DNA of 64,000 nt from Kutzneria sp044547355 (GTDB taxonomy: Bacteria > Actinomycetota > Actinomycetes > Mycobacteriales > Pseudonocardiaceae). The notes under the pieces are model-generated. The model had not been told where the DNA came from. It worked only from the letters and a program-made list of their open reading frames with translations, and ran no database searches. The DNA is taken from contig NZ_JBIUAG010000040.1 in the NCBI RefSeq assembly GCF_044547355.1, forward strand, positions 1 to 64,000. The letters run 5' to 3'. Shown piece after piece: positions 1 through 10,967 of this stretch. Made by a program: the position numbers and the translations under genes. Position 1 is the first letter of the stretch, and each line of letters begins with the position of its first letter.

Positions 1-164
1 CCCACCCCTCAGCCGAACAACGCCCAACCCCTCACCGCAAACCCCACCCCCGGCAACCGCGCGGCGCGGGCACCAGAACCACAACCACACCCACCCCTGA
101 GCCAGCAATCAACCGGCTCCCGCCCCAAAGCCGCCACCAACCCCCCATGCGCCGGCCAGACGAC

Positions 165-374
165 TCAGATCGGCGGGACCATGCCCGTGAGGCGGCCGTT
201 GGTGTCGCACACATGGCAAGTGCGGTTGGCCGTGGCGGTCCGGCCGACGCCGCCGACCACCGCGATCACCGGGATCGGCACCTCGCCGATGCCGCCGCAC
301 TGGTGGCACACCGTGTACATCTTGTCGGCCACCGAGTCCGCGACGAACTCGGCCTCCTCATCGTCACCCGTCAC
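165..374 (-). CDS. Small zinc-ribbon-like protein (69 aa)
   Basis: This is a short protein with two CxxC knuckles, CHQCGG near residue 23 and CHVC near residue 53, each followed by Gly-rich residues. The arrangement resembles half of a DnaJ-type zinc finger, so zinc binding is inferred. The N-terminus is acidic. It reads from a GTG on the minus strand and lies about 60 bp downstream of the FKBP lipoprotein gene on the same strand, so the two may be co-transcribed. No catalytic domain is present and no partner is evident. Function is unknown; a structural or chaperone-associated role is only a guess. Confidence 0.65.
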   Translation of the reverse strand: MTGDDEEAEFVADSVADKMYTVCHQCGGIGEVPIPVIAVVGGVGRTATANRTCHVCDTNGRLTGMVPPI

Positions 375-433
375 GAGCGCCCACCATACGGTCCGACCCG
401 GACGGGCCGGACCGCAGGTGCCGTTTGCGCAGG

Positions 434-973
434 TCAGCCAGCTGGAGTGACGGTGACGGCGTCGACGACGAACACGAGCGTCTCGTTGCCCTTGATGCCG
501 CGGTTACCCCCAGGGCCGTAGCCCTTGTCCGGCGGGATGACCAGCAGCCGGCGGCCGCCCTGCTTGATGCCGACCAGGCCGTCGTTCCAGCCCTGGATGA
601 CCTGGGCCTGCCCGACCGGCGACACGGTGAACGGCTGCAGCGGCTGCTGGTCCCAGGAAGACTGGACGTCCTTCCTGTCCGACCAGGTGGCGAGGTCGTA
701 GTACACAGCCACCGAGTCGCCGGCCTTCACCGCGGCGCCGGTGCCGGGCGTGAGGTCCTTGGTCAGCTCCTGAGTGGGAGCCGTGCAGGTGTCCGGGACG
801 GTGATCGTCGGCTTGCTGCCGAAGGCCCCACTGACCTGCACGTCGTCCACGGTGCAGGGCTTCTTGGGCGCCGCGGAGGTGGTGTCGGGGCTGCTGCCGG
901 TGCTGGAGCCGCCGCAGGCGGCCGCGCCGAGCAGGGTGGCAAGAGTCAGGGCCGCGAGGCCGGCTGTGCGCAT
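434..973 (-). CDS. FKBP-type peptidyl-prolyl isomerase lipoprotein
   Basis: The product should catalyse cis-trans isomerisation of prolyl bonds in exported proteins. The ATG at 973 opens a lipoprotein signal peptide (MRTAGLAALTLATLLGAAAC), with the lipidated Cys at residue 20, then a Ser/Thr-rich linker and an FKBP domain over the last 110 residues. Family hallmarks include VIQGWNDGLVGIKQGGRRLL and the IPPDKGYG turn. An upstream in-frame extension to 1117 is Arg/Pro-rich and is rejected because it would bury the signal peptide. The gene is divergent from the sigma-factor gene across about 110 bp, which should hold both promoters. Confidence 0.9.
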   Translation of the reverse strand: MRTAGLAALTLATLLGAAACGGSSTGSSPDTTSAAPKKPCTVDDVQVSGAFGSKPTITVPDTCTAPTQELTKDLTPGTGAAVKAGDSVAVYYDLATWSDRKDVQSSWDQQPLQPFTVSPVGQAQVIQGWNDGLVGIKQGGRRLLVIPPDKGYGPGGNRGIKGNETLVFVVDAVTVTPAG

Positions 974-1083
974 GGCACGCGAGCCTAACGGGCCCGCCGC
1001 GTTACCTGTTCGTGACCTACGGCTTGGTATCCCCATCCGGCCGACCCGTCCCTGATTACCAGGACGAGGGAGCGGAGGGGGTA

Positions 1084-1710
1084 ATGGTGGGAGGCCCGCG
1101 GCACGGACCGATGCCACCGACCGACATGGGTGACGGGGACACCGACAATCGCTACGAACACATCGCCGTCCTGCTGGAAGCCGCCCGCGCCGATCCGCGC
1201 GGCGGCATGGACCCGCTGATCATCGAGCTGACGCCGCTGCTCTGGCACGTGGCCCGGGCCCAGGGCCTGGACGCCGGCAGCTGCGCCGACGTGGTGCAGA
1301 CCACGTGGCTGAACCTGCTGCGCTCGCTGGCCGACATCCACACCCCGGCCGCGCTGACCGCGTGGCTGGTCACCGCGACCAAGCGGGAGGCCTGGCGGGC
1401 CAAGGACGCGCACCGCAACGAGACCCTGGCCGGCGACGAGACCTTCGCCGACCTGCTGGACGGCTCGGCCGGACCGGTGGACCAGGCGCTGGTCGCCGAC
1501 CAGCGCCGCCGCCTGTGGAAGGCCGTCGACCAGCTGTCCGCCCGCTGCCAGCAGCTGCTGCGGGTGGTCGCGTTCACGCCCCGCCCGGACTACGGCCTGG
1601 TCGCGAACCGACTGGGCATGCCGAGAGGCAGCATCGGCCCGACCAGGGGCCGGTGCCTGGCCAAGCTGCGCGAACTGCTGATCTCCGACCCGGAAGGAGA
1701 GTGGGGATGA
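1084..1710 (+). CDS. RNA polymerase sigma factor, ECF-like sigma-70 family
   Basis: This is a promoter-specificity subunit of RNA polymerase. The region-2 segment is around residues 40-105, with DVVQTTWLNLLRSL matching the core-binding and -10 helix. Region 4 follows around residues 135-195, with NRLGMPRGSIGPTRGRCL as the -35-binding helix-turn-helix. I chose the ATG at 1084 because a purine-rich GGAGCGGAGGGGG ribosome-binding site sits just before it; the longer reading from 1012 lacks one. The stop overlaps the next start as ATGA, so the pair is translationally coupled. No anti-sigma factor is recognisable. In other actinomycetes such sigma genes are often followed by a small protein and a CHAT/TPR protein; only the small protein is here. 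Confidence 0.85.
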   Translation: MVGGPRHGPMPPTDMGDGDTDNRYEHIAVLLEAARADPRGGMDPLIIELTPLLWHVARAQGLDAGSCADVVQTTWLNLLRSLADIHTPAALTAWLVTATKREAWRAKDAHRNETLAGDETFADLLDGSAGPVDQALVADQRRRLWKAVDQLSARCQQLLRVVAFTPRPDYGLVANRLGMPRGSIGPTRGRCLAKLRELLISDPEGEWG

Positions 1711-2165
1711 CAACGGTGCGTCCGGACGAGCCGCTCGACGAGCTGGACCTGCGCATCCTGGCCGCCGTGCGCGACCTGTGGTCGGCCGCCGACCCGCCGC
1801 CGGCCGACCTGGTCGACCGGATCCGGGGCGCGGTCGCGCTGGCCGGCGCGTTCCTGGGGGCGCCGACGGTCGCGGTCTGCCGGCAGCGCACCGGCTCCGA
1901 CGATGTCGGCCGCATCACCTTCGACAGCGACGCGCTGACCATCAGCCTGTCGGTCGGCGTCAACCTGGACGGCACGGTGCGGATGGACGGCCGCCTGTCC
2001 CCGCCCGGCAGCCACGACGTGGAGCTGCGCACCGACGACCAGCGCCTGTGCACCCGCTCGGACGTGCACGGCCGATTCACCATCAACGGCCTGCGCCACG
2101 GCCCCGCTCACCTGATCGTGAGCGCCACCACCGTGTCGCTCACCACGCCGTCCATCACGCTCTGA
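1707..2165 (+). CDS. Hypothetical protein with CarboxypepD_reg-like C-terminus
   Basis: This is a 152-aa protein translationally coupled to the sigma factor through an ATGA overlap. The N-terminal 50 residues are helical and acidic (DELDLRILAAVRDLW, ADLVDRIRGAVALA). The C-terminal 80 residues look like a beta-sandwich with a carboxypeptidase regulatory-like signature, SDVHGRFTINGLRHGPAHL. No signal peptide or membrane segment is visible, so it is probably cytoplasmic. From its position it may modulate the sigma factor or serve as a partner of it, but that is inference. The gene ends just before the 47-nt palindrome. Confidence 0.8.
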   Translation: MTTVRPDEPLDELDLRILAAVRDLWSAADPPPADLVDRIRGAVALAGAFLGAPTVAVCRQRTGSDDVGRITFDSDALTISLSVGVNLDGTVRMDGRLSPPGSHDVELRTDDQRLCTRSDVHGRFTINGLRHGPAHLIVSATTVSLTTPSITL

Positions 2166-2179
2166 CACCCCCCACTGCG

Positions 2180-2226
2180 TGGAAGGGGGCTTTCCTCCAC
2201 TCGGAGTGGAGGAAAGCCCCCTTCCA
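2180..2226. terminator. 47-nt near-perfect palindrome between convergent genes (copy 1)
   Basis: Two 23-nt arms (2180-2202 and 2204-2226) are exact reverse complements around one G. The site separates the plus-strand sigma operon from minus-strand ctaB, so it can act as a bidirectional terminator. The same 47 nt recur at 40629-40675. There is no long U-tract, as is common for actinomycete terminators. Confidence 0.75.
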
Positions 2227-2257
2227 AGCGGGAAGGAGGCGCGCGATCGAGATTCGC

Positions 2258-3223
2258 TCAGAAGGGGAGGCCGAAGACGGGCAGGCCCACCACGGCGTCG
2301 GCGGCCAAGGCCACGAACACCAGCATCAGATAGGTGTTGGAGAGGTGGAACAGCTTCATCGGGTTGCCCTCCTGGCCCCGCCGCACCTCATTGTGCAAAC
2401 GGTGGGCGAACACCAGGAACCAGGCGCCGAACACGACGGCGAACACTCCGTAGATCCAGCTGGTCGCCGGCAGCAACAGCAGCGAGAGCACGACCATCGC
2501 CCAGGAGTAGACGACAATCTGTCGCGAAACCTCTACCCGAGTGGCCACCACCGGCAGCATGGGCACGTTCACCGCGGCGTAGTCGTCCTTGAACTTCATT
2601 GCCAGCGCCCAGAAATGCGGGGGCGTCCAGCAGAAGATGACGCCGAACATGACCAGCGGCTGCCAGCCGACCGTGCCGGTCACCGCGGACCAGCCGATCA
2701 CCACCGGCATGCAGCCGGCGGCCCCGCCCCACACGATGTTCTGGGCGGTCCGCCGCTTGAGCACCATCGTGTAGATCAGGACGTAGAACAGGATGGTGGC
2801 CACGGCCAGCACCGCGGACAGCAGGTTCGTGGTCAGCCACAGGAACACGAACGAGGCCACGCCCAGGGCCAGGCCGAAGATCAGGGCGCTGCGCACCGGC
2901 ACGGTGTGCTTGGCCAGCGGGCGGGCCTTGGTCCGCTTCATCACCGCGTCGATGTCGGCGTCCCAGACGCAGTTGAGCGCGTTGGCGCTGCCGGCGGCCA
3001 TGGTGCCGCCGAACAGGGTGGCCAGCACCAGCCACAGGGACGGAATTCCACGCTGTGCGAGCAACATCGCTGGGATCGTCGTCACCAGCAGCAGTTCGAT
3101 CACGCGCGGTTTCGTCAGGGCGATGTAGGCCCCGAGCACGGCGCGCACGGAGCGACCGGATGTGGTGGTGGCGTCGACGGCGGTGCTGCCAGGCATTCCC
3201 TTGGCGGGGCTCACCGGCGGCAT
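2258..3223 (-). CDS. ctaB: Heme o synthase (protoheme IX farnesyltransferase)
   Basis: This integral membrane prenyltransferase adds a farnesyl group to protoheme IX to make heme o for the terminal oxidase. The 321-aa product has the UbiA-family pattern of about nine hydrophobic segments. Two Asp-rich prenyl-diphosphate motifs are visible: NCVWDADIDAVMKRTKARP, and a second loop at KFKDDYAAVNVPMLP. ATG 3223 has a GGAG ribosome-binding site. Divergence from transketolase is the standard actinobacterial arrangement. The N-terminal 25 residues are polar and variable. Confidence 0.96.
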   Translation of the reverse strand: MPPVSPAKGMPGSTAVDATTTSGRSVRAVLGAYIALTKPRVIELLLVTTIPAMLLAQRGIPSLWLVLATLFGGTMAAGSANALNCVWDADIDAVMKRTKARPLAKHTVPVRSALIFGLALGVASFVFLWLTTNLLSAVLAVATILFYVLIYTMVLKRRTAQNIVWGGAAGCMPVVIGWSAVTGTVGWQPLVMFGVIFCWTPPHFWALAMKFKDDYAAVNVPMLPVVATRVEVSRQIVVYSWAMVVLSLLLLPATSWIYGVFAVVFGAWFLVFAHRLHNEVRRGQEGNPMKLFHLSNTYLMLVFVALAADAVVGLPVFGLPF

Positions 3224-3519
3224 CTCGCTCCTCGAATCGGACAGTTGACAAGAATGGGGACCGACGTCGGGCCGTCGATCGTTTGAATCGTAACCGCGTG
3301 CCGCCGGCGCGCTCTTGTGGGGTCGTTGCGAGGTCCGTCACGACTCACCCACCCCTGTTGAGATCACATTTTCGACAGCTCGGGACTAGGCTTGGCCGCG
3401 ACGAGCCAAGCGAGCGGAACGGGCTGGGCACGGTCGGCTCTCGGGATCGATCCAGAGCTCCGCCGACCAGCGCCGTCACGGCCTGTTCCGCGTGACGTGA
3501 AGAGTGGGAGCTCAGGTCC
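3224..3519. promoter_or_regulatory. Divergent promoter region ctaB / tkt
   Basis: These 296 bp separate two divergent starts and must contain both promoters. The region has more A/T than its surroundings near 3235-3295 and 3355-3375. I could not assign -35/-10 boxes with confidence and saw no riboswitch-like structure. Confidence 0.5.
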
Positions 3520-5616
<2,097 letters not shown>

Positions 5617-5619
5617 AAG

Positions 5620-6732
5620 ATGAGCGCCAACAACTTGGCCGCGCTCAGCGAGGCCGGCGTGTCGATCTGGCTCGACGACCTGTCGCGGAGCCGGCTCACC
5701 AGCGGCAACCTCGTGTCGCTGATCAAGGACAAGCACGTCGTCGGGGTGACCACCAACCCGACGATCTTCGCCGGCGCGCTCTCGCACGGCGAGGCCTATG
5801 ACGAGCAGGTGCGCGAGCTGGCCGCCCGCGGCGCCGACGTGGACGCGGTGGTGCGCGAGCTGACCACCACCGACGTGCGCAACGCGTGCGACGTGTTCCG
5901 CGCGACCTACGAGGCCTCCGGCGGCAAGGACGGCCGGGTCTCGATCGAGGTCGAGCCGGGCCTGGCCCACGACACCGACGCCACCGTCGCCCAGGCGCTC
6001 GACCTGTGGAAGACGGTCGACCGCCCGAACCTGATGGTGAAGATCCCGGCCACCGTCGAGGGCCTGCCGGCGATCACCCGCACCCTGGCCGAGGGCGTCA
6101 GCGTGAACGTGACGCTGATCTTCTCGGTGCAGCGCTACCTGGACGTCATGGACGCCTTCATCGCCGGCATCGAGCAGGCGAAGGCCAACGGCCACGACAT
6201 CTCGAAGATCCACTCGGTGGCGTCGTTCTTCGTGTCCCGGGTGGACACCGAGGTCGACAAGCGCCTCAAGGCCATCGGCACCGCCGAGGCCGAGGCGCTG
6301 CTGGGCGAGGCCGCGATCGCCAACGCCCGCCTGGCCTACGCCGCCTACGTCGGCGCGTTCAGCACCCCGCGCTGGCAGGAGCTGGCCTCGGCCGGCGCGC
6401 ACGCGCAGCGTCCGCTGTGGGCGTCCACCGGCGTGAAGGACCCGAACTACTCCGACACCCGCTACGTCGACGAGCTCGTCGTCGACAACGTGGTGAACAC
6501 CATGCCGGAGAAGACCCTGGACGCGGTGGCCGACCACGCCAACCTGCGCGGCGACACGGTGAGCAACACCGAGGAGCAGGCCCAGGAGCTGTTCGACGCG
6601 CTGGAGCAGGCCGGCATCGACATCGACGACGTCTACGACGTGCTGGAGACCGAGGGCGTCGACAAGTTCGTCAAGTCCTGGGCCGAGCTGCTCGAGACGG
6701 TGCAGGGCCAGCTCGACAAGGCGAAGGGCTGA
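5620..6732 (+). CDS. tal: Transaldolase
   Basis: The enzyme transfers a dihydroxyacetone unit from sedoheptulose 7-phosphate to glyceraldehyde 3-phosphate. The 370-aa length is typical of the longer actinobacterial and cyanobacterial class. The TIM-barrel signatures VVGVTTNPTIFAGAL and LMVKIPATVEGLPAI are present, the latter carrying the Schiff-base Lys. It follows tkt by 3 bp and precedes pgi by 7 bp, so it lies within the same transcript. Confidence 0.98.
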   Translation: MSANNLAALSEAGVSIWLDDLSRSRLTSGNLVSLIKDKHVVGVTTNPTIFAGALSHGEAYDEQVRELAARGADVDAVVRELTTTDVRNACDVFRATYEASGGKDGRVSIEVEPGLAHDTDATVAQALDLWKTVDRPNLMVKIPATVEGLPAITRTLAEGVSVNVTLIFSVQRYLDVMDAFIAGIEQAKANGHDISKIHSVASFFVSRVDTEVDKRLKAIGTAEAEALLGEAAIANARLAYAAYVGAFSTPRWQELASAGAHAQRPLWASTGVKDPNYSDTRYVDELVVDNVVNTMPEKTLDAVADHANLRGDTVSNTEEQAQELFDALEQAGIDIDDVYDVLETEGVDKFVKSWAELLETVQGQLDKAKG

Positions 6733-6739
6733 GATCAAC

Positions 6740-8353
6740 GTGGGGATTTCCGTCGACATCGTCCACGACGGGCTGGCCGAACAGGCGCGCCCGCTGGTCG
6801 ACCAGCTGATCGCGGACAAGATCGCGTCCAAGCTGGCCGCGCAGGACCCGACGCTGTGGGGGCCGGACGCCGAGCCCGAGGCGTCCATCCGACTGTCCTG
6901 GACCACGCTGCACGACAGCTCCCGGCCGCTGGTCGGGGAGATCGAGGCGTTGCAGGCCGAGCTGGCCGGCGAGGGCATCGACCGGATCGTGCTGGCCGGC
7001 ATGGGTGGCTCGTCGCTGGCCCCGGAGGTGATCACCGCGACCGCCGGCGTGCCGCTGGTCGTGCTGGACACCACCGACCCGGGCCAGGTGGCCGACGCGC
7101 TGGCCGGTGACCTGACGCGCACCGCGATCGTGGTGTCGTCCAAGTCCGGCGGCACCGTCGAGACCGACAGCCACCGGCGCATCTTCGAGAAGGCCTTCAC
7201 CGACGCCGGCATCGACGCCAAAAGCCGCATCATCGTCGTCACCGACCCGGGCTCGCCGCTGGAGAAGATGGCCACGGAGGCGGGCTACCGCAAGGTGTTC
7301 ACCGCCGACCCGCACGTCGGCGGCCGCTACTCGGCGCTGACCGCGTTCGGCCTGGTGCCGGCCGGTCTGGCCGGCGCGGACATCGGCCAGCTGCTGGACG
7401 AGGCCGCGGCGGCGTTCAAGCTGCTGTCGCTGGACGACGACACCAACCCGGCCCTGTGGCTGGGTGCGGCCTGGGGCGCGGCGCACGCGCAGGGCGCCGA
7501 GAAGGTCATCCTGGCCGACACTGGTTCGGGCGTGAAGGGCTTCCCCGACTGGGCGGAGCAGCTGATCGCCGAGTCCACCGGCAAGCAGGGCGTCGGCCTT
7601 CTCCCGGTGGCCGTGGAGAACGCGGACGCGCCGGGCTTCGTCACGGCCGGCACCGACGCCACCCCGATCGCCATCGGCCCGGACGTGGACGCGGCGTTCA
7701 TGAGCACCGCGGGCGAGCTCGGCGGCCTGTTCCTGCTGTGGGAGTTCGCCACCGCGATCGCCGGCCGTCTGATCGGCATCAACCCGTTCGACCAGCCCGA
7801 CGTGGAGGCGGCCAAGGCCGCCGCCCGCGCTCTGCTCGACAAGCCGGTCGGCGGCGACGAGGCCGCGCCGAACCTGACCATCGGTTCGGTCGAGGTGTAC
7901 GAGAGCGGCGAGTGGCTGCCGCCGACCGCGTCGACCCTGGTCGACGTGCTCAACGCCTTCCTCGCCGCCGCGCCCGACCACGGCTACGTGGCCGTGCAGG
8001 CCTACCTGGACCGCCTCGACGACGCCTCCGCCGCCGTGCTGCGGCCGGCCGTCGCGCGGGCCAGCCGCCTGCAGACCACCTTCGGCTGGGGCCCGCGGTT
8101 TCTGCACTCGACCGGCCAGTACCACAAGGGCGGTCACCAGAACGGCGTGTTCCTCCAGGTCACCGGCGCGGTCGTGGAAGACCTCGCGGTGCCGGACCGC
8201 CCGTACACGCTGGGCGTGCTCCAGCACGCGCAGGCGCTGGGCGACGGCTCGGTGCTCGCCGAGCACGGCCGCCCGGTGCTCCGTCTGCACCTGACCGACC
8301 GGGCCGCCGGCCTGGTCGAGCTGACCAAGGCCGTCCAGGAGGTCAAGAGGTGA
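6740..8353 (+). CDS. pgi: Glucose-6-phosphate isomerase
   Basis: The enzyme interconverts glucose 6-phosphate and fructose 6-phosphate, joining glycolysis to the pentose-phosphate operon it sits in. The 537-aa product has the SIS phosphosugar-binding folds: GMGGSSLAPEVI, SKSGGTVET for phosphate binding, and DTGSGVKGFPDWAEQL further on. The catalytic region near the C-terminus includes STGQYHKGGHQNGVF. The start is GTG 6740 with only a weak ribosome-binding site, consistent with coupling to tal. The end overlaps zwf as GTGA. An operon position between tal and zwf is also known in Streptomyces. Confidence 0.97.
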   Translation: MGISVDIVHDGLAEQARPLVDQLIADKIASKLAAQDPTLWGPDAEPEASIRLSWTTLHDSSRPLVGEIEALQAELAGEGIDRIVLAGMGGSSLAPEVITATAGVPLVVLDTTDPGQVADALAGDLTRTAIVVSSKSGGTVETDSHRRIFEKAFTDAGIDAKSRIIVVTDPGSPLEKMATEAGYRKVFTADPHVGGRYSALTAFGLVPAGLAGADIGQLLDEAAAAFKLLSLDDDTNPALWLGAAWGAAHAQGAEKVILADTGSGVKGFPDWAEQLIAESTGKQGVGLLPVAVENADAPGFVTAGTDATPIAIGPDVDAAFMSTAGELGGLFLLWEFATAIAGRLIGINPFDQPDVEAAKAAARALLDKPVGGDEAAPNLTIGSVEVYESGEWLPPTASTLVDVLNAFLAAAPDHGYVAVQAYLDRLDDASAAVLRPAVARASRLQTTFGWGPRFLHSTGQYHKGGHQNGVFLQVTGAVVEDLAVPDRPYTLGVLQHAQALGDGSVLAEHGRPVLRLHLTDRAAGLVELTKAVQEVKR

Positions 8354-9876
8354 GCAGCTGGCGCAACCCGCTGCGGGACGAGCGCGACAAGCGCCTTCCC
8401 CGGATCGCCGGCCCGTGCGGCCTGGTGATCTTCGGCGTGACCGGCGACCTGTCCCGCAAGAAGCTCATGCCCGCCATCTACGACCTGGCCAACCGGGGCC
8501 TGCTGCCGCCGGGCTTCGCGCTGACCGGGTTCGCCCGGCGCGACTGGGCCAACGAGGACTTCGGCGAGGTCGTGCACCAGGCGGTCAAGGAGCACGCCCG
8601 CACGCCCTACCGGGCCGAGGTCTGGAACCAGCTGTCCGAGGGCATCCGGTTCGTGCAGGGCACCTTCGACGACGACAACGCGTTCGACAACCTGGCCAAG
8701 ACGGTCCGCGAGCTCGACGAGCAGCGCGGCACCGGCGGCAACCACGCGTTCTACCTGTCGATCCCGCCCGGCGCGTTCCCGGTGGTGACCAAGCAGCTGT
8801 CCCGGGCCGGCCTGGCCGAGCAGGACGCCGAGCAGTGGCGCCGGGTCGTCATCGAGAAGCCCTTCGGCCACGACCTGAAGTCGGCCAAGGAGCTCAACAA
8901 CGTCGTCAACGACGTCTTCCCCGAGGAGTCGGTGTTCCGCATCGACCACTACCTCGGCAAGGAGACGGTGCAGAACATCCTGGCGCTGCGCTTCGCCAAC
9001 CAGATGTTCGAGCCGATCTGGAACGCCAACTACGTGGACCACGTGCAGATCACCATGGCCGAGGACATCGGCCTCGGCGGTCGCGCGGGCTACTACGACG
9101 GCATCGGCGCGGCCCGCGACGTGATCCAGAACCACCTGCTCCAGCTGATGGCGCTGACCGCGATGGAGGAGCCCGTCTCCTTCCACCCGCGGGCGCTGCG
9201 GGCGGAGAAGATCAAGGTGCTGTCGGCGGCGCGGATTCCCACGCCGTACGACCAGACCTGCGCGCGCGGCCAGTACGTCGGCGGGTGGCAGGGCGGGCAG
9301 AAGGTGCTCGGCCTGCTGGAGGAGGGCGGCTTCGCGCCGGACTCCAAGACCGAGACCTACGCCGGCATCACGCTGGAGGTCAACACCCGCCGCTGGGCCG
9401 GCGTGCCGTTCTACCTGCGGCACGGCAAGCGGCTGGGCCGCAAGGTCACCGAGATCGCCGTGGTCTTCAAGCGGGCCCCGCACCTGCCGTTCGACTCCAC
9501 GGCCACCGAGGAGCTGGGGCAGAACGCCCTGGTCATCCGGGTGCAGCCGGACGAGGGCGTGACCATGCGGTTCGGCTCCAAGGTGCCGGGCAACACCATG
9601 GAGGTCCGGGACGTCACGATGGACTTCGGGTACGGCCACGCCTTCACCGAGTCCTCGCCCGAGGCCTACGAGCGGCTCATCCTGGACGTGCTGCTGGGTG
9701 AGCCGTCGCTGTTCCCGATGAACGAAGAGGTCGAGCTGTCCTGGCAGATCCTGGACCCGGTGCTGGAGCACTGGGCCAAGCAGGGCATGCCCGAGGGCTA
9801 CGCCCCCGGCAGCTGGGGTCCGCCCTCGGCCGACGAGATGCTCACCCGCACCGGTCGTCATTGGAGGCGCCCGTGA
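8350..9876 (+). CDS. zwf: Glucose-6-phosphate 1-dehydrogenase
   Basis: This is the first step of the oxidative pentose-phosphate branch, producing NADPH and 6-phosphogluconolactone. From GTG 8350 the product is 508 aa, the normal length. The nucleotide site FGVTGDLSRKKLMPAIYDL and the substrate and active-site motif RIDHYLGKETVQNI are both present. The start overlaps the pgi stop, and the stop overlaps the opcA start. A longer in-frame reading back to 7456 runs through pgi in another frame and is spurious. Confidence 0.98.
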   Translation: MSSWRNPLRDERDKRLPRIAGPCGLVIFGVTGDLSRKKLMPAIYDLANRGLLPPGFALTGFARRDWANEDFGEVVHQAVKEHARTPYRAEVWNQLSEGIRFVQGTFDDDNAFDNLAKTVRELDEQRGTGGNHAFYLSIPPGAFPVVTKQLSRAGLAEQDAEQWRRVVIEKPFGHDLKSAKELNNVVNDVFPEESVFRIDHYLGKETVQNILALRFANQMFEPIWNANYVDHVQITMAEDIGLGGRAGYYDGIGAARDVIQNHLLQLMALTAMEEPVSFHPRALRAEKIKVLSAARIPTPYDQTCARGQYVGGWQGGQKVLGLLEEGGFAPDSKTETYAGITLEVNTRRWAGVPFYLRHGKRLGRKVTEIAVVFKRAPHLPFDSTATEELGQNALVIRVQPDEGVTMRFGSKVPGNTMEVRDVTMDFGYGHAFTESSPEAYERLILDVLLGEPSLFPMNEEVELSWQILDPVLEHWAKQGMPEGYAPGSWGPPSADEMLTRTGRHWRRP

Positions 9877-10967
9877 TCATCGACCTGCCGTCCACCACGA
9901 CCGCCCAGGTCAACGCCAAGATCGTGGAGGTCCGCGAGACCGGCGGCGCGGTGGCCCTTGGCCGGGTGCTGACGCTGGTGATCGTCACCGACGACAGCGC
10001 CAAGACCGAGGAGGCCATCCAGGCCGCCAACGAGGCCAGCCGCGAGCACCCGTGCCGGGTGATCGTGCTGGCCCGCGGGGCCCGCAAGGCCGCCGCCCGG
10101 CTGGACGCCCAGATCCGGGTCGGCGGCGACGCCGGGGCCAGCGACGTGGTGGTGCTGCGGCTCTACGGGCCGCTGGCCGACCAGGCCGCCAGCTGCGTGG
10201 TGCCGCTGCTGCTGCCCGACGCCCCGGTGGTGGCGTGGTGGCCGTCCGAGGCGCCCGACGTGCCGGCCGAGGACGCCATCGGCCAGCTGGCCACCCGCCG
10301 GATCACCGACTCCGCCGCCGAGAAGAACCCGATCAAGGCGTTGGAGCAGCGTCGCAAGTCCTATGTGGACGGTGACACCGACCTGGCCTGGACCCGGCTG
10401 ACCAACTGGCGGGCCCAGCTGGCGGCCGCGCTGGACCTGCCGCCGTACGAGAAGGTCACCGGGGCCTCGGTGATCGGCGAGGCCGACTCGCCGTCCTCGG
10501 AGCTGCTGGCCGGCTGGTTCGCCTCGCGGCTGAACGTGCCGGTGAGCCGGGCCAAGGCCACCGCCGGCGAGGGCATCGTCCAGGTGACGCTGCAGCGCCG
10601 GTCCGGGGCCGTGGACCTGCTCCGGCCGGACGCCAAGACCGGCACCCTCACCCAGCCGGGCCAGCCCGACCGCCGGATCGCGTTGCAGCGCCGGTCGGTT
10701 CGCGACTGCCTGGCCGAGGAGCTGCGGCGGCTGGACCCGGACGAGATCTACAAGGACGCCCTGATGGCCGTCCCGAAGGTCTCCAAGGCCCGCCACGCCG
10801 TCACCCCGGCGCCGGCGCCCAAGCCGGCGGCGGCCGCGCCCAAGCCGGCCGCGCCCAAGGCTTCGGCGAAGGCTTCGTCCGCGAAGGCGAAGGCCGAGGC
10901 GCCGGCGGCCGAGGAGAAGCCCAAGCGGTCCGCCTCGAAGAAGGCCTCCGCCAAGGCCGACTCGTGA
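9873..10967 (+). CDS. opcA: Glucose-6-phosphate dehydrogenase assembly protein OpcA
   Basis: OpcA is an allosteric and assembly factor for glucose-6-phosphate dehydrogenase in cyanobacteria and actinobacteria. I start it at GTG 9873, where GGAGG at 9863-9867 provides a ribosome-binding site and a GTGA overlap couples it to zwf. The conserved part (about residues 1-300) includes CVVPLLLPDAPVVAWWPSEAP. The last 65 residues are a Lys/Ala/Pro-rich tail (PAPKPAAAAPKPAAPKASAK) that is probably disordered and more extended than the conserved core requires. Confidence 0.95.
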   Translation: MIIDLPSTTTAQVNAKIVEVRETGGAVALGRVLTLVIVTDDSAKTEEAIQAANEASREHPCRVIVLARGARKAAARLDAQIRVGGDAGASDVVVLRLYGPLADQAASCVVPLLLPDAPVVAWWPSEAPDVPAEDAIGQLATRRITDSAAEKNPIKALEQRRKSYVDGDTDLAWTRLTNWRAQLAAALDLPPYEKVTGASVIGEADSPSSELLAGWFASRLNVPVSRAKATAGEGIVQVTLQRRSGAVDLLRPDAKTGTLTQPGQPDRRIALQRRSVRDCLAEELRRLDPDEIYKDALMAVPKVSKARHAVTPAPAPKPAAAAPKPAAPKASAKASSAKAKAEAPAAEEKPKRSASKKASAKADS

